Shown here: one piece after another, positions 9,590 to 19,130 of the stretch
How the letters are laid out: each line of letters begins with the position of its first letter
How positions within the stretch are numbered: the stretch's first letter is position 1
Source: DAOUEO01 sp963763495
GTDB lineage: Bacteria; Chloroflexota; Dehalococcoidia; DSTF01; JALHUB01
Reading direction: 5' to 3'
DNA: 64,000 nucleotides
NCBI GenBank assembly: GCA_963763495.1
Contig: CAVXOY010000001.1
Span: 1 to 64,000 of the forward strand
Program-made: the position numbers and the translations under genes
Notes under the pieces: generated by a model
Told to the model about the DNA's origin: nothing
The model's database searches: none
What the model saw: the letters and a program-made list of their open reading frames with translations, nothing else

Positions 9590-10300
9590 ATGGCTTACAT
9601 CAACCCCATAGCGCCCCCAGCGCTGCAACCACCGGCGATGCACATTCCGGACGGCTTCGTGAGCGCGCCGGTCGCTGCCATCGGCTACGTAGCTGCAGGT
9701 GTGGCGCTCGCTATCGCGGTGCGGCAGACGAACCGCAACCTGCAGGAGAAGGCAGTGCCCTTGATGGGAGTGATGGCCGCCTTCATCTTCGCCGCCCAGA
9801 TGATGAACTTCCCGGTGGCGGGAGGAACGTCGGGGCACATGTTGGGCGCCGCCCTGGCCACCATGCTCCTGGGGCCGTGGGCAGCGATGATCGTGATAGC
9901 ATGCGTGGTCGCGGTCCAAGCGCTGATCTTCCAGGACGGCGGTCTGGCGGCCCTGGGCCCAAACGTCTGGAACATGGCCGTCGTGGGAGTGGTTGTAAGC
10001 TACGCGGTGTACCGAGTGCTGAAGCTGATCGGGAACGGTCAGCCTCTGTGGGATTACGTGGCCCGTTTCGGCGCAGCCTGGGCATCCGTTCAATTCGCAG
10101 CTCTGTTCGCCACGTTTGAACTCGCCCTCTCCGACACATCGCCGCTGAAGGTGGCGCTTCCGGCGATGATGGGAGTGCACGCGCTCATCGGCATCGGCGA
10201 AGGACTCATTACGGTAGCCGCCATCGCGTTTGTGACGGCTACGCGACGCGATCTCCTTCACTCGCCGGCGGGAAAGGATCTCACCGTTGAAACGCATTAG
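9590..10300 (+). CDS. cbiM: CbiM, cobalt/nickel ECF transporter substrate-binding membrane subunit
   Basis: The integral membrane S-component of a group I ECF transporter. It carries the hallmark MHIPDGF, whose free Met-His amino terminus coordinates Co2+/Ni2+ in structurally studied CbiM/NikM proteins, and the downstream NFPVAGGTSGHMLGAALA segment with the second conserved His. Oddly, the best ribosome site (GGCGGAGG) serves an ATG at 9590, sixteen codons before MHIPDGF. The ATG at 9638 that would place Met-His at the N-terminus has no visible site. The 16-residue leader ends LQPPA and has no hydrophobic core. The cbiN start overlaps the 3' end. Confidence 0.9.
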   Translation: MAYINPIAPPALQPPAMHIPDGFVSAPVAAIGYVAAGVALAIAVRQTNRNLQEKAVPLMGVMAAFIFAAQMMNFPVAGGTSGHMLGAALATMLLGPWAAMIVIACVVAVQALIFQDGGLAALGPNVWNMAVVGVVVSYAVYRVLKLIGNGQPLWDYVARFGAAWASVQFAALFATFELALSDTSPLKVALPAMMGVHALIGIGEGLITVAAIAFVTATRRDLLHSPAGKDLTVETH

Positions 10301-10637
10301 TAATCGAACGATAGGTCTTGTCGCAGCCGGCCTGGGGATTGCGCTGCTGATAACGCTCTTTAGCCCGCTGGCTTCCTCCAGTCCAGACGGCCTGGAGCGG
10401 GTGGCCGAAGACAAGGAGTTCATTAACAAAGCTGAAGACGCCCCTTACGAGGTCATCGCCGACTATGCCTTTCCCTGGGTCGAGAACGAGGATGTGGCAA
10501 CGGTACTTGCCGGCATCGTGGGTGTTCTCATTGTGGCCGGCGTCACCTTCACTCTCGCCTTCGGGATACAGCGCCTCGGCAGACGCTCCTCGTCACCGGA
10601 AACAGGACGAAACGCCGGTCAGCAGGGCCCTCCCTAG
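10287..10637 (+). CDS. cbiN: CbiN-like PDGLE-domain subunit
   Basis: A small protein with two membrane helices (residues about 8-30 and 70-95) separated by an extracytoplasmic loop containing PDGLERVAEDKEF, the PDGLE signature of CbiN and fused CbiMN proteins. CbiN helps load the metal into CbiM. The TTG start at 10287 lies inside the end of cbiM and follows GGAAAGGA. This is translational coupling and fits the order M-N-Q-O. Confidence 0.85.
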   Translation: MKRISNRTIGLVAAGLGIALLITLFSPLASSSPDGLERVAEDKEFINKAEDAPYEVIADYAFPWVENEDVATVLAGIVGVLIVAGVTFTLAFGIQRLGRRSSSPETGRNAGQQGPP

Positions 10638-10649
10638 GACTCGACCCTT

Positions 10650-11445
10650 ATGTCAATCACCCTTCATCTAGGCGAGAGGTATCTCCCCGGCCAAAGCCTC
10701 CTTCACAGACTTGACGCCCGGACGAAGGTGGTAGGGACGCTCGCCTTTGTCTTTGCGGTTTCGCTGACGCCGGTGGGTCAATGGCCGGCATTCGGCATGC
10801 TGGCGCTTATCGTAGTCGGGGCCACCGCTGCGAGTCGACTATCCCCTCTGCTGGTATTGCGCCGCTCTGCCCTGGCGCTCCCTTTCCTGACAGTCGCGGT
10901 ACCTCTCCTGTTCACGAAAGACGGGAGATGAGCTGTTCACTGTTCCTGCTCTGTTCTGGCGCTGGACGGCCACCGACAACGGGCTGATAGCGCTGGGGAC
11001 CGTGCTCAGCAAGTCGCTATTGTCGGTGGGCGCCGCCGTCATACTGACAGCGACGACATCGCCTCTCGCCTTGCTTCGCGCTTTGCGGGGGCTGGGTGTG
11101 CCGCGCATCATCGTAGCGACGGTGCTGTTCATGTACCGTTATCTCTTCGTCATCGGCGAGGAGGCGCTGCGCCTGCTGCGGGCCCGTGACAGCCGCAGCG
11201 CTCGTGTTGGACGGCAGAGCGGCGGCTCGCTGCCCTGGCGAGCGAAGGTGCTGGGAAACATGGTCGGCTCGCTGTTCTTGCGCAGCTATGAGAGAGGAGA
11301 ACGCGTCTTCGACGCGATGACGGCGCGTGGCTTCAATGGTGAACTGCGATCGCATTCCGAGCCGGTCATGGCCCGCACTGACTGGCTGGCGCTTGTACTG
11401 CTGATGGCGCTTCTCGTCGGCGTGCAAACGTACGTGAGGTTGTGA
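10650..11445 (+). CDS. cbiQ: CbiQ, energy-coupling membrane subunit, one frame break
   Basis: The T-component of the ECF transporter. The first 90 residues (HRLDARTKVVGTLAFVFAVS) and the rest (TATDNGLIALGTVLSKSLLSVG onward) lie in two frames joined near 10925. The conserved coupling motif that contacts the ATPase is present as AMTARGF, with a basic amphipathic segment before it. The full length of about 265 residues fits the family. Only one base separates its stop from the cbiO start. Confidence 0.85.
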
Positions 11446-11446
11446 G

Positions 11447-12169
11447 ATGGCGGCGGCGAGCAGTATCGCTGTGTCTATTCGGAACCTCTCCTTCTCCTAT
11501 CCCGACGGCCATACGGCGCTGCACGGGATCGACCTGAGCATCACGGAGGGAGAACGGGTCGCCCTGGTCGGACCGAACGGCGCCGGCAAGTCGACGCTGC
11601 TGCTCCACCTGAACGGTACTCTTAGAGGGCAGGGGGAGATTGAGATAGCAGGACGACCGCTGCGGGACGGCCATTTCGCGGAGGCACGGTCGGCAGTGGG
11701 GCTTGTGTTCCAGAACCCCGACGATCAGTTGTTTTCACCCACAGTGTTCGAGGACGTGGCCTTCGGGCCTCTCTACATGGGGTTGCCCAAGGAGGAGGTA
11801 CGACAACGGGTAGAGAGGGCTTTGGCAGAGGTGGGCATGTCGGGTATGGAAGAGAGGATGCCCCATCACCTCAGCCTGGGCGAGCGCAAGCGGATTGCCA
11901 TCGCCACTGTGCTCTCGATGAACCCTGCGATACTCGCGGTGGACGAGCCATCGATGGGGCTGGACCCGCGGGCGCGACGTGGCCTCATCCGCCTGCTAGC
12001 CGGGCTGGAGCAGACGGTGATCGCTTGCACTCACGACATGCACTTGGTGCGCGACCTCTTTCCTCGCACCGTAATCCTCGACCGGGGGCAGATAGTCGCC
12101 GATGGGCCGACGAGCGCGATCCTGGCGGACACGGCACTATTGGAGAAACACGGTCTGGAAGCCCCTTAG
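11447..12169 (+). CDS. cbiO: CbiO, ECF transporter ATPase
   Basis: A 240-residue ABC ATPase. Walker A is GPNGAGKST (residues 42-50), the Q-loop region is VFQNPDDQLF, the signature LSLGERKR replaces LSGGQ, and Walker B reads ILAVDEPSMGLDP, followed by the switch histidine in CTHDM. NPDDQLF before the signature is typical of ECF ATPases. It completes the M-N-Q-O set, with no second ATPase gene. It converges on the exporter gene that follows. Confidence 0.92.
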   Translation: MAAASSIAVSIRNLSFSYPDGHTALHGIDLSITEGERVALVGPNGAGKSTLLLHLNGTLRGQGEIEIAGRPLRDGHFAEARSAVGLVFQNPDDQLFSPTVFEDVAFGPLYMGLPKEEVRQRVERALAEVGMSGMEERMPHHLSLGERKRIAIATVLSMNPAILAVDEPSMGLDPRARRGLIRLLAGLEQTVIACTHDMHLVRDLFPRTVILDRGQIVADGPTSAILADTALLEKHGLEAP

Positions 12170-12204
12170 AGACGGCGCAACCAGATAACGAGGCATCAGC
12201 GTCG

Positions 12205-14673
12205 TCATCCGACGTGGTTGACCCCGCCGGCGGAAGCCCGTTGCTCCACCGCCACCCACTTGGTCTCCTCATCAAGCCAGACGAGCAGCGGTGGCAAGAC
12301 AACGAGGCTAGCAAGAAGACATAGTCCCATGTTGAGAGCGGTCACCTTGCCAAAGCTTTCCAGAAGCGGGAAGTCAGAGAAGGCAAGGGCCGCGAAGCCA
12401 CCGATAACCGTTAGCCCAGAGGCGGCGATAGCCCGCCCTATCCGAAGCGAGGCGATACCCATCGCCTCTCGCGGTACATAGCCGTTCTCTCTCTCCTCAA
12501 AGTAGCGAGACATGATGAGCACCGTGAACTCCGTCCCCATCGCGATGATCAAAGGGCCGGAGACAGCAGTCAGAGGATTAAGCTCCATCCCCATCAGATA
12601 GATGACGACCGACGATGCGCTCAATGCCAGCACGGTCGGGAGAACTGGCAACACCGCCTTCGCCGGGTTGCGGTAGACGATCAACAGCCCCAAGGTTATA
12701 GCGCCCAGGGCGGCGATAGTCATGAGGCCACGGTTCTGGGAGAGAGCGTTTGTCGTCTCAGCACCGATAACCGATAGGCCTCCCGCCACAATCGATACGC
12801 CCGGCGGCAGGTTGTCGACAGCCTCGATCCCCTTTATCAGATCCCGGCGTTCAGCCAGAGACATATCACCCACGCTGAAGATCACGCTCGCTTTAGTGCC
12901 ATCCGCGCTTATGAGAGAGTCCCTGATGCCAGCCGGCGCGACTTGGAGGAACTCCTCCGCTATCGCTGGAGGAGGCAGTTCTCCCCGATTAGCAGCGGTC
13001 AGCGTTGACGCCAGACTGTTAGCCCTCAGCAGCTTGGAATGTTTCGTCATCTGCTCCTGCTGAAAGCTCTGCATCCAGGCCAGGACATCCGGCCTCAGTA
13101 CGTTGTCAGCCTCGACAAGGATGCCCAACTCGCTGTTGGAGCCGACGGTGTCGCGTATGTAGTAGAGATCCCGGAGGACCTCGCTGTCTTGGGGGATAAA
13201 CCGCTCCGGCTCCGTCTGAAGAGGGATTCGCCGATCCAGAAACAGGCCGAGTAGGACGACGAAAAGGCCGATAGCAAGGACCGGCAGCACGCGCCCGATG
13301 GTGTGAGTGGTAATAGTCCTGACCATCCTTTCGACTCGGAGGTTCGGTACATTGACAATGGGGGCACGCCGACTGTCAGCGCCGGGGCGCTCCCTAACAC
13401 AGAGGGCGCTGTGGAGGACGAGCAGTCCGGCCATGAACAGGATCACGGTGCCCACCGCGAGCATAGAACCGAAGTCGCGGATCATGGGAACCCGCGATAT
13501 ATGTAAGACGAGAAAGCCGGCTGAGGCTGCGAGCACGGCGATGCCTATGGCGGGACCGATGTGAGGCAGTGACGCTCTTAGCGCCTGGGCGCGGCTCCCT
13601 GCTGTGCCCAACTCCTCATCGAACCGGCTGTGTAACTGGATGGCGAAGTCGACCCCCAATCCCATTAGGATGGGCAAGCCGGAGATAGTGACCATCGTCA
13701 AGGGCAGGGAGAGGAACCCCATCAGACCAAAGGCCCAGATACAGCCAGCAAGGACGACGGGAAGGGAGAGCAGCCGCCAGCGCGCCCGGAATACCAGGGC
13801 CAGCACGACGATCATCAGGAGAAGCGCCAAAGCCGCCATGCTGATCAGGTTGCTGCGCATGGAGTCGTTGATCTCTTTGATAAGCACAGCGGGGCCAGTC
13901 GGAAGCGTCGTGAGCCCATCGAAGGAGTAGCCGCGAACCATCTCCACGACGTCTCCCGCAGCTTGGGCCTGCTCGTCCATGGACATGTTCCCGGCGAGGC
14001 GGATCACGAGCAAGCTGTGATTGCGGTCGGGAATGACATCGGCCATCTCGGGACGGACGTTGCCGGCGGCGTCGAAGAGGATGAACTCGGCAAGCTTGGG
14101 GTTATCGAGGGATATCTCCCCTACCTGAGCGAAGCGCTGGGCGTCGGGGCCCTGCTCGGCCAAGAACTGCTCCGCCACTGTCGCCATCGCCGCCTGGGCC
14201 GCCGCCTCTTGAGCTTCCGGCGATGCCCCCTGGGCGGCCGCACTTTGCCTGGCCTCTTGGGCCGCCTGCTGCTGCCTCTGTGTCAGCTCAGCGAGGGCGA
14301 GTTCCTGCTGTATCTTCGCCTGGTCTACGCCGAACTGAAGGACGGAGAGCGGGCTAACGATGGAGAAGTAGCGGGGGTCAGCGCCGAGCTGCTCCTGGAG
14401 CTGGCGAAGCGTATCCACGTTGGAACCAGAGAGGAGATGGAGAACGTCTCCTTCGAACAGAACGAGCACGGGATCGCCGCCGAACTGCCGCTGATAGCGA
14501 AGGTTGTCCTGGTAGACCTTAGAGCTAGGGGAGATAAGGGTGTCCTGCCCGGTCCGGAAATCGATGCGGAGAAGGCCAAAGGCAAAGACAATTGTCGCTA
14601 CGACAGCGACCGCCATGATCCAGAGGTGATAACGGCTGATGAAGCCGGCCAGTAAGACCCAAACCCTACGCAT
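12205..14673 (-). CDS. RND/MMPL family transporter (HAE3-like)
   Basis: A polytopic exporter of about 820 residues with the RND-type repeat: one helix, a large periplasmic loop, five helices, then the same again. TM1 is followed by FRTGQDTLISPSSKVYQDN. The first loop holds an unusual Gln/Ala/Glu-rich helical stretch (about 50 residues) likely to form a coiled coil. Membrane blocks carry GLPILMGLGVDFAIQLHSRFDEE and the matching second-half GPLIIAMGTEFTVLIMSRYFEE. Such MMPL/HpnN-like proteins move lipids or hydrophobic compounds; the substrate is unknown. The ATG at 14673 follows GGAG and is preferred over a TTG at 14724. Confidence 0.85.
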   Translation of the reverse strand: MRRVWVLLAGFISRYHLWIMAVAVVATIVFAFGLLRIDFRTGQDTLISPSSKVYQDNLRYQRQFGGDPVLVLFEGDVLHLLSGSNVDTLRQLQEQLGADPRYFSIVSPLSVLQFGVDQAKIQQELALAELTQRQQQAAQEARQSAAAQGASPEAQEAAAQAAMATVAEQFLAEQGPDAQRFAQVGEISLDNPKLAEFILFDAAGNVRPEMADVIPDRNHSLLVIRLAGNMSMDEQAQAAGDVVEMVRGYSFDGLTTLPTGPAVLIKEINDSMRSNLISMAALALLLMIVVLALVFRARWRLLSLPVVLAGCIWAFGLMGFLSLPLTMVTISGLPILMGLGVDFAIQLHSRFDEELGTAGSRAQALRASLPHIGPAIGIAVLAASAGFLVLHISRVPMIRDFGSMLAVGTVILFMAGLLVLHSALCVRERPGADSRRAPIVNVPNLRVERMVRTITTHTIGRVLPVLAIGLFVVLLGLFLDRRIPLQTEPERFIPQDSEVLRDLYYIRDTVGSNSELGILVEADNVLRPDVLAWMQSFQQEQMTKHSKLLRANSLASTLTAANRGELPPPAIAEEFLQVAPAGIRDSLISADGTKASVIFSVGDMSLAERRDLIKGIEAVDNLPPGVSIVAGGLSVIGAETTNALSQNRGLMTIAALGAITLGLLIVYRNPAKAVLPVLPTVLALSASSVVIYLMGMELNPLTAVSGPLIIAMGTEFTVLIMSRYFEERENGYVPREAMGIASLRIGRAIAASGLTVIGGFAALAFSDFPLLESFGKVTALNMGLCLLASLVVLPPLLVWLDEETKWVAVEQRASAGGVNHVG

Positions 14674-14909
14674 TGCCACTCCGGTTCGGGTCGCCGAGAC
14701 CTGCCACCGAATCTGATCATTCAACTAGAGGGAGCCGGCGCTGCCCCTTTTCCTTCGTACATCAGGATAAGCTATCTGTCAAGCCCTGCTTCGGCCCTCT
14801 CTCGCCGAGCTGTTTGACCGATCTGCAGCATCTCTTGCGGTATCTAAGATACAAACGCCCGGCTACAAGAATCGTTCCGCCGCCGTTCCAAGTTGGCCCT
14901 CCAGACTCC

Positions 14910-14938
14910 TTGCGATGGCTCGGAAAGCCTGATATAAT
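14910..14938 (+). promoter_or_regulatory. pyr operon promoter
   Basis: TTGCGA at 14910-14915, a 17-base spacer and a perfect TATAAT at 14933-14938. It lies just upstream of the PyrR leader, so transcription should begin about 10 bases before that element. Confidence 0.7.
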
Positions 14939-14957
14939 GCCTCTCAGACATCAGGGA

Positions 14958-15080
14958 ACCTTTAAGTCCGGTTCAGTGAGACCGGGAAGGGGATAACGGA
15001 AAGTGGGCTCTCACGCCCCAGGGCTAGTCACAGGTTCGAATAGGGAGACCTCTCGCTGGTCAGCCAGTGAGGGGTTTTTT
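14958..15080 (+). promoter_or_regulatory. PyrR-dependent attenuator of the pyr operon
   Basis: The leader begins with a PyrR binding loop. CCGGT (14968-14972) pairs with ACCGG (14981-14985) around a loop with the family sequence TTCAGTGAGA, flanked by TTTAA upstream and GGGAAGG downstream, as in Bacillus pyr leaders. It ends with a strong terminator: an 11-bp stem (15049-15059 with 15064-15074), a four-base loop and six T (15075-15080). The ATG of pyrR is at 15083, so its ribosome site GAGGGG (15069-15074) is the 3' arm of the terminator stem. UMP-bound PyrR should favour the terminator, which also hides the ribosome site. Confidence 0.85.
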
Positions 15081-15082
15081 GT

Positions 15083-15625
15083 ATGACCGAGACAATCATC
15101 ATGTCACCGGAGGACGTGCGCCGCGCTATCATGCGCATCGCTCATGAGATCGTGGAGAACAATCGCGGCTGCAAAGACCTGGTGTTCGTCGGCATGCAGA
15201 CGCGGGGCGTGCCCTTGGCGAAGCGGATCGTCGATTGCATCGCCGAATTCGAGGGAGAAGGCCCGCCGCTGGGCACCCTGGACATCGGGCTGTATCGCGA
15301 CGACCTACCCGACCAGGGGCTGAACATCGAGATCAAGCCGAGCGACATACCGACGAACATCGCCGGGAAGCGGGTCGTGCTCGTCGATGACGTGCTCTAC
15401 ACCGGCCGCAGCATCCGCGCCGCCTTGGATGCTCTCATCGACTACGGCCGCCCGGGTCGCATTCAGCTCGCAGTGCTCGTAGACCGCGGCCACCGGGAGC
15501 TGCCGATCCGCGCCGACTACGTGGGGAAGAACATTCCCACGTCACGCCAAGACGAGGTGCAGGTGCGCCTGCTGGAGACAGACGGCAGCGACGGGGTTCT
15601 ACTCACCACAGCGGAGGGAGAATGA
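15083..15625 (+). CDS. pyrR: PyrR, bifunctional pyr regulator/uracil phosphoribosyltransferase
   Basis: A 180-residue RNA-binding regulator that senses UMP and often also makes UMP from uracil and PRPP. The PRPP-binding motif is VVLVDDVLYTGRSIRAA, followed by the PyrR-specific tail LVDRGHRELPIRADYVGKNIPTS. It lies directly behind its own attenuator and overlaps pyrB by four bases (ATGA). Confidence 0.95.
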   Translation: MTETIIMSPEDVRRAIMRIAHEIVENNRGCKDLVFVGMQTRGVPLAKRIVDCIAEFEGEGPPLGTLDIGLYRDDLPDQGLNIEIKPSDIPTNIAGKRVVLVDDVLYTGRSIRAALDALIDYGRPGRIQLAVLVDRGHRELPIRADYVGKNIPTSRQDEVQVRLLETDGSDGVLLTTAEGE

Positions 15626-16686
15626 CGATGTCTGCTAACCTCCCAAATGAACGCGAGAGATCGAGCGGCGCGGCCACCCTCGCCCAAGAGCCACCGACGT
15701 CGACTCTGCCCCACCCGGCTCCCGGCACTTGGCATCACAGTCACGTCCTCGACCTCGACGACTTCTCTCAGGAAGAGATTGAGCTTGTGCTGGAGACAAC
15801 GGGCACGATGAAGGAGGTGCTGGCGCGGCAGATCGCGCGGGTTCCCACACTGCGGGGCACAACCGTCGTCACCCTATTCTACGAGTCGAGCACGCGCACG
15901 CGGTCTTCTTTCGAGCTGGCCGGCAAGGTATTGGGAGCGGACGTCATAAACATCGCCGCCTCAACCAGCAGCGTTCAGAAGGGGGAATCGCTCGTCGACA
16001 CGGTGCTGACGCTGCAGGCAATCGGCGCTGACGTGCTGGTGATGCGCCACCCCCGCTCGGGGGCGCCCTACCTGGCATCCCGCCACACGCGGGCGAGCGT
16101 CATCAATGCCGGCGACGGCTGGCACGCTCACCCGACACAGGCGCTGCTCGACCTGTTCACCATCCAGTCACATATCGGCGACGTGAGAGGGCGGAAGGTG
16201 GTCATTGTCGGCGACATCACGCACAGCCGGGTCGCCCGCTCCAATCTGTGGAGCCTCGCGACGATGGGCGCCCAGGTGGTGGTCTGCGGCCCGCCCACGC
16301 TGATTCCCGTCGGACTCGAAGGGCCGCAGGGGAGCGAGGCGGGAAACGAGCTTGACCGCCTGCCACCGGTCGAGATCGAAGCAAACCTCGACCGCGCCAT
16401 CAGGGACGCGGACGTGGTCATGACACTGCGGCTCCAACTGGAGCGACAGCAGAGCGGCCTCATCCCCAGCATCCGCGAGTACTGCAATCTCTACCAGGTA
16501 ACCGAGGAGCGGCTGGCAACGGCCAAGCCGGGCGCGCTTGTCCTGCACCCGGGGCCGGTAAACGAAGGCGTCGAGATTTCGCTCGGCGTGGCGCACGGGG
16601 CGCAATCGGTGATCGAAGAGCAGGTGGCGAACGGCGTGGCCGTGCGCATGGCGCTGCTGTACCTGCTATCGCGAGGACGATCATGA
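15622..16686 (+). CDS. pyrB: Aspartate carbamoyltransferase catalytic subunit
   Basis: Makes N-carbamoylaspartate from carbamoyl phosphate and aspartate. The carbamoyl-phosphate site STRTR is within FYESSTRTRSSFELA, and the later GDGWHAHPTQALLDL and GDITHSRVARSN blocks are intact. The protein has about 30 extra residues before the conserved core (a Pro/Thr-rich start then HVLDLDDFSQEEIELVL). It also has a short insertion after PPTLIPVGLEG. No pyrI is present, so this is likely the unregulated class. It overlaps both neighbours by four bases. Confidence 0.95.
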   Translation: MTMSANLPNERERSSGAATLAQEPPTSTLPHPAPGTWHHSHVLDLDDFSQEEIELVLETTGTMKEVLARQIARVPTLRGTTVVTLFYESSTRTRSSFELAGKVLGADVINIAASTSSVQKGESLVDTVLTLQAIGADVLVMRHPRSGAPYLASRHTRASVINAGDGWHAHPTQALLDLFTIQSHIGDVRGRKVVIVGDITHSRVARSNLWSLATMGAQVVVCGPPTLIPVGLEGPQGSEAGNELDRLPPVEIEANLDRAIRDADVVMTLRLQLERQQSGLIPSIREYCNLYQVTEERLATAKPGALVLHPGPVNEGVEISLGVAHGAQSVIEEQVANGVAVRMALLYLLSRGRS

Positions 16687-18033
16687 ACGGCGCAAAGTCC
16701 AAGCTGATCATCCGCGGCGGACGTGTCCTCGACCCGGGACAGGGGATCGACCTAGTGGGAGACGTCCTGATCTCGGACGGGCGGATCGCGGCGGTGGGAG
16801 CGGAAATCAAGGACGGCGGAGCGAGGGTCATCGACGCGAAAGGGGCTTATCGTCTGCCCAGGGCTGGTCGACATCCACTGCCATTTGCGCGACCCCGGTT
16901 TCGAGTACAAGGAGACGATTGAGACGGGCACGCTGGCGGCAGCGCACGGCGGCTTCACTACCGTCTGCTGCATGCCAAACACCCAGCCGCCCATCGACAG
17001 CCGGGCGACAGTCGAGTACATACAGCGCACGGCGGCGCTGACAGCGTCGGTACGGGTGCTGCCCATCGGCTGCGTGAGCAAGGGACGGCAGGGGAAGGAG
17101 ATCGCGGAGTTGGGAGACCTCGCCGATGCGGGTGTGGTCGCCTTCAGCGACGACGGCAGCCCAGTGGCCGACGGCGCTCTCATGCGCAAGGCGCTGGAAT
17201 ACTGCCGAGCGCTGGGACTGCCTATATCGGACCACTGCGAGGAGCCATCGCTGGCGCAGGGCGGCGTGATGCACGAGGGATGGGTAGCGGTACGGCTGGG
17301 GCTACGAGGACAGCCCGCCGCCGCCGAGGAGTCGCAGGTGGCGCGCGATATCGCGCTGGCAGAGCTCACGGGCTCGCCGGTGCACATCGCGCACGTCAGC
17401 ACGCGAGGCAGCGTCGAGCTAGTGCGCCAGGCGAAAGCGCGGGGCTTGCCGGTGACGGCAGAGGTGACGCCGCACCACCTGACGCTTACCCATGAGAGTG
17501 TTATGTCTAGTACATCCCTGCCCGGCGAGCTGGCCTACGACACCAACGCCAAGGTCTCGCCACCGCTGCGGACGGCGGACGACGTGGCCGCCTGCGTCGA
17601 GGGGCTGCGCGACGGCACCATCGACGCCATCGCAACCGACCACGCGCCGCACGCGCCGGTGGACAAGCTGTGCGAGTTCGACGACGCGCCGTCGGGGATC
17701 AGCGGCTTCGAGACGGCGCTGGGGCTCGTCCTGACGCTGGTGCACGAGGGCAAGCTGGAGCTGGCGACGGTCATCGAAAAGATGACGGCGGGGCCGGTCG
17801 CAGCGCTTAGACTCGACCGTCACGAGGGCTTGGCCGGTCTGGGGAGCCTGGCAGCCGGTGCGCCGGGCGACGTGACGGTCTTCGACCCGAACGCGGAGTG
17901 GACGGTGGAGCCGGAGCGCTTCGCCAGCAAGGGGAAGAACACGCCGCTGGCGGGCCGCGTGCTCAAGGGTCAGGTGGTGATGACGATCAGCAACGGGCGG
18001 CAGGTATTCGCCCGAGACGAGGTGACGGTCTAG
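16683..18033 (+). CDS. pyrC: Dihydroorotase, one frame break
   Basis: Closes carbamoylaspartate to dihydroorotate. The first 55 residues (IIRGGRVLDPGQGID...GDVLISDGRIAAVG) and the catalytic barrel lie in different frames. Removing one G from the run at 16842-16845 restores GLIVCPGLVDIHCHLRDPG, with the HxH zinc motif. Later zinc and substrate residues are visible in SDHCEEP, VHIAHVSTRGS and ATDHAPHAP. It is a type I (AllB-like) dihydroorotase of about 450 residues. The carA GTG start overlaps its stop codon. Confidence 0.93.
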
Positions 18034-19129
18034 TGCCAGACAAGGCGTTCTTGGTACTCGAGGATGGGACGGTATACGAGGGCGAGCCCTTCGGGGCGCC
18101 GCTCCGGAGCTTCGGCGAGGTGGTCTTCTCGACCGCCATGACCGGCTATCAGGAGGCGCTCACCGACCCGTCGTTCGCGGGGCAGATACTCGTCCTCACC
18201 TACCCTATGGCCGGCAACTACGGCATCAACCAGTTCGACGTGGAGTCGCGGCGCATCCAGGTGCGGGGGATGGTGGTGCGCGAGCACTGCGAGATGCCCA
18301 GCCACTGGCAGAACGAGATGACGCTGCACGAGTACCTGGCGAGCAACGGCATCCCCGGCCTCTCCGGCGTCGACACGCGCGCTCTCACGCGACGGCTGCG
18401 CATCTCCGGCGTGATGATGGGGGTCATGACGAGCGACGAATCGCCGGAGAAGGCGCTGCGGCGGCTGCGGAAGCTGCCCAACTACAGCGACGTCGATTTC
18501 GTGGCCGGAGATCAGCACGAACGCCCAGTACGAGTGGAAGAACGGGGGAAAGTCACCCCAGCATCACATCGTCCTACTGGACTTGGGCGTGAAGTTCAAC
18601 ATCATGCGGCTCCTCAGCCGCCGCGACTGCCGGGTGACGGTCGTGCCCTGCCAGACGACGGCGGAGGACATCCTGTCGCTGAAGCCGGACGGGGTCGTCA
18701 TGTCGCCGGGGCCGGGCGACCCGGCGCACCTGGGCTACGTCGCACGCGCCACCAAGGGCCTCCTGGGGAAGACACCGATACTGGGGATCTGCCTCGGCCA
18801 CCAGGTGCTGGGGACGGTCTTCGGAGCGCGGACGTTCAAGCTGAAGTTCGGGCACCGCGGCGCCAATCACCCGGTGCGCGACCTGGCGACGGGACGCGCC
18901 TACATCACGGCCCAGAACCACGGCTACGCGGTCGACCCGGACACGCTGGGCAGCGGCGCCGAGGTCAGCCACGTCAATCTGAACGACGGGACAGTCGAAG
19001 GGGCTGCGGCACCGGGAGCTACCGGTATTATCGATTCAGTATCATTCCGAGGCATCGCCGGGGCCGCTCGACAACGTCTACTTCTTCGACCGCTTCGTGG
19101 AGATGGTCGCCGAGCATAAGGGGCAATAG
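18033..19129 (+). CDS. carA: Carbamoyl phosphate synthase small subunit, two frame breaks
   Basis: The glutaminase subunit that passes ammonia to CarB. The GTG start at 18033 overlaps the pyrC stop. The N-terminal domain (LEDGTVYEGEPFG, FSTAMTGYQEALTDPSF, GVDTRALTRRLR) is followed by a class I amidotransferase with the nucleophile in GICLGHQVLG and the His/Glu pair in IQYHSEASPGP. One extra base near 18507 and one in the G-run 19000-19003 split the frame. With both removed the protein is about 365 residues and intact. The next gene starts two bases after the stop. Confidence 0.93.
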
Positions 19130-19130
19130 T

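Noticed and set aside
9590..9637. Signal peptide on CbiM
   Set aside because: The 16-residue leader lacks a hydrophobic core and a positive N-region.
13963..14655. 230-codon plus-strand frame within the RND gene
   Set aside because: Antisense shadow of a strongly supported transporter with conserved RND motifs.
16683..19129. Programmed frameshifting in pyrC and carA
   Set aside because: Break sites have no shared slippery codon or stop, and similar breaks occur all over the window, so error is more likely.
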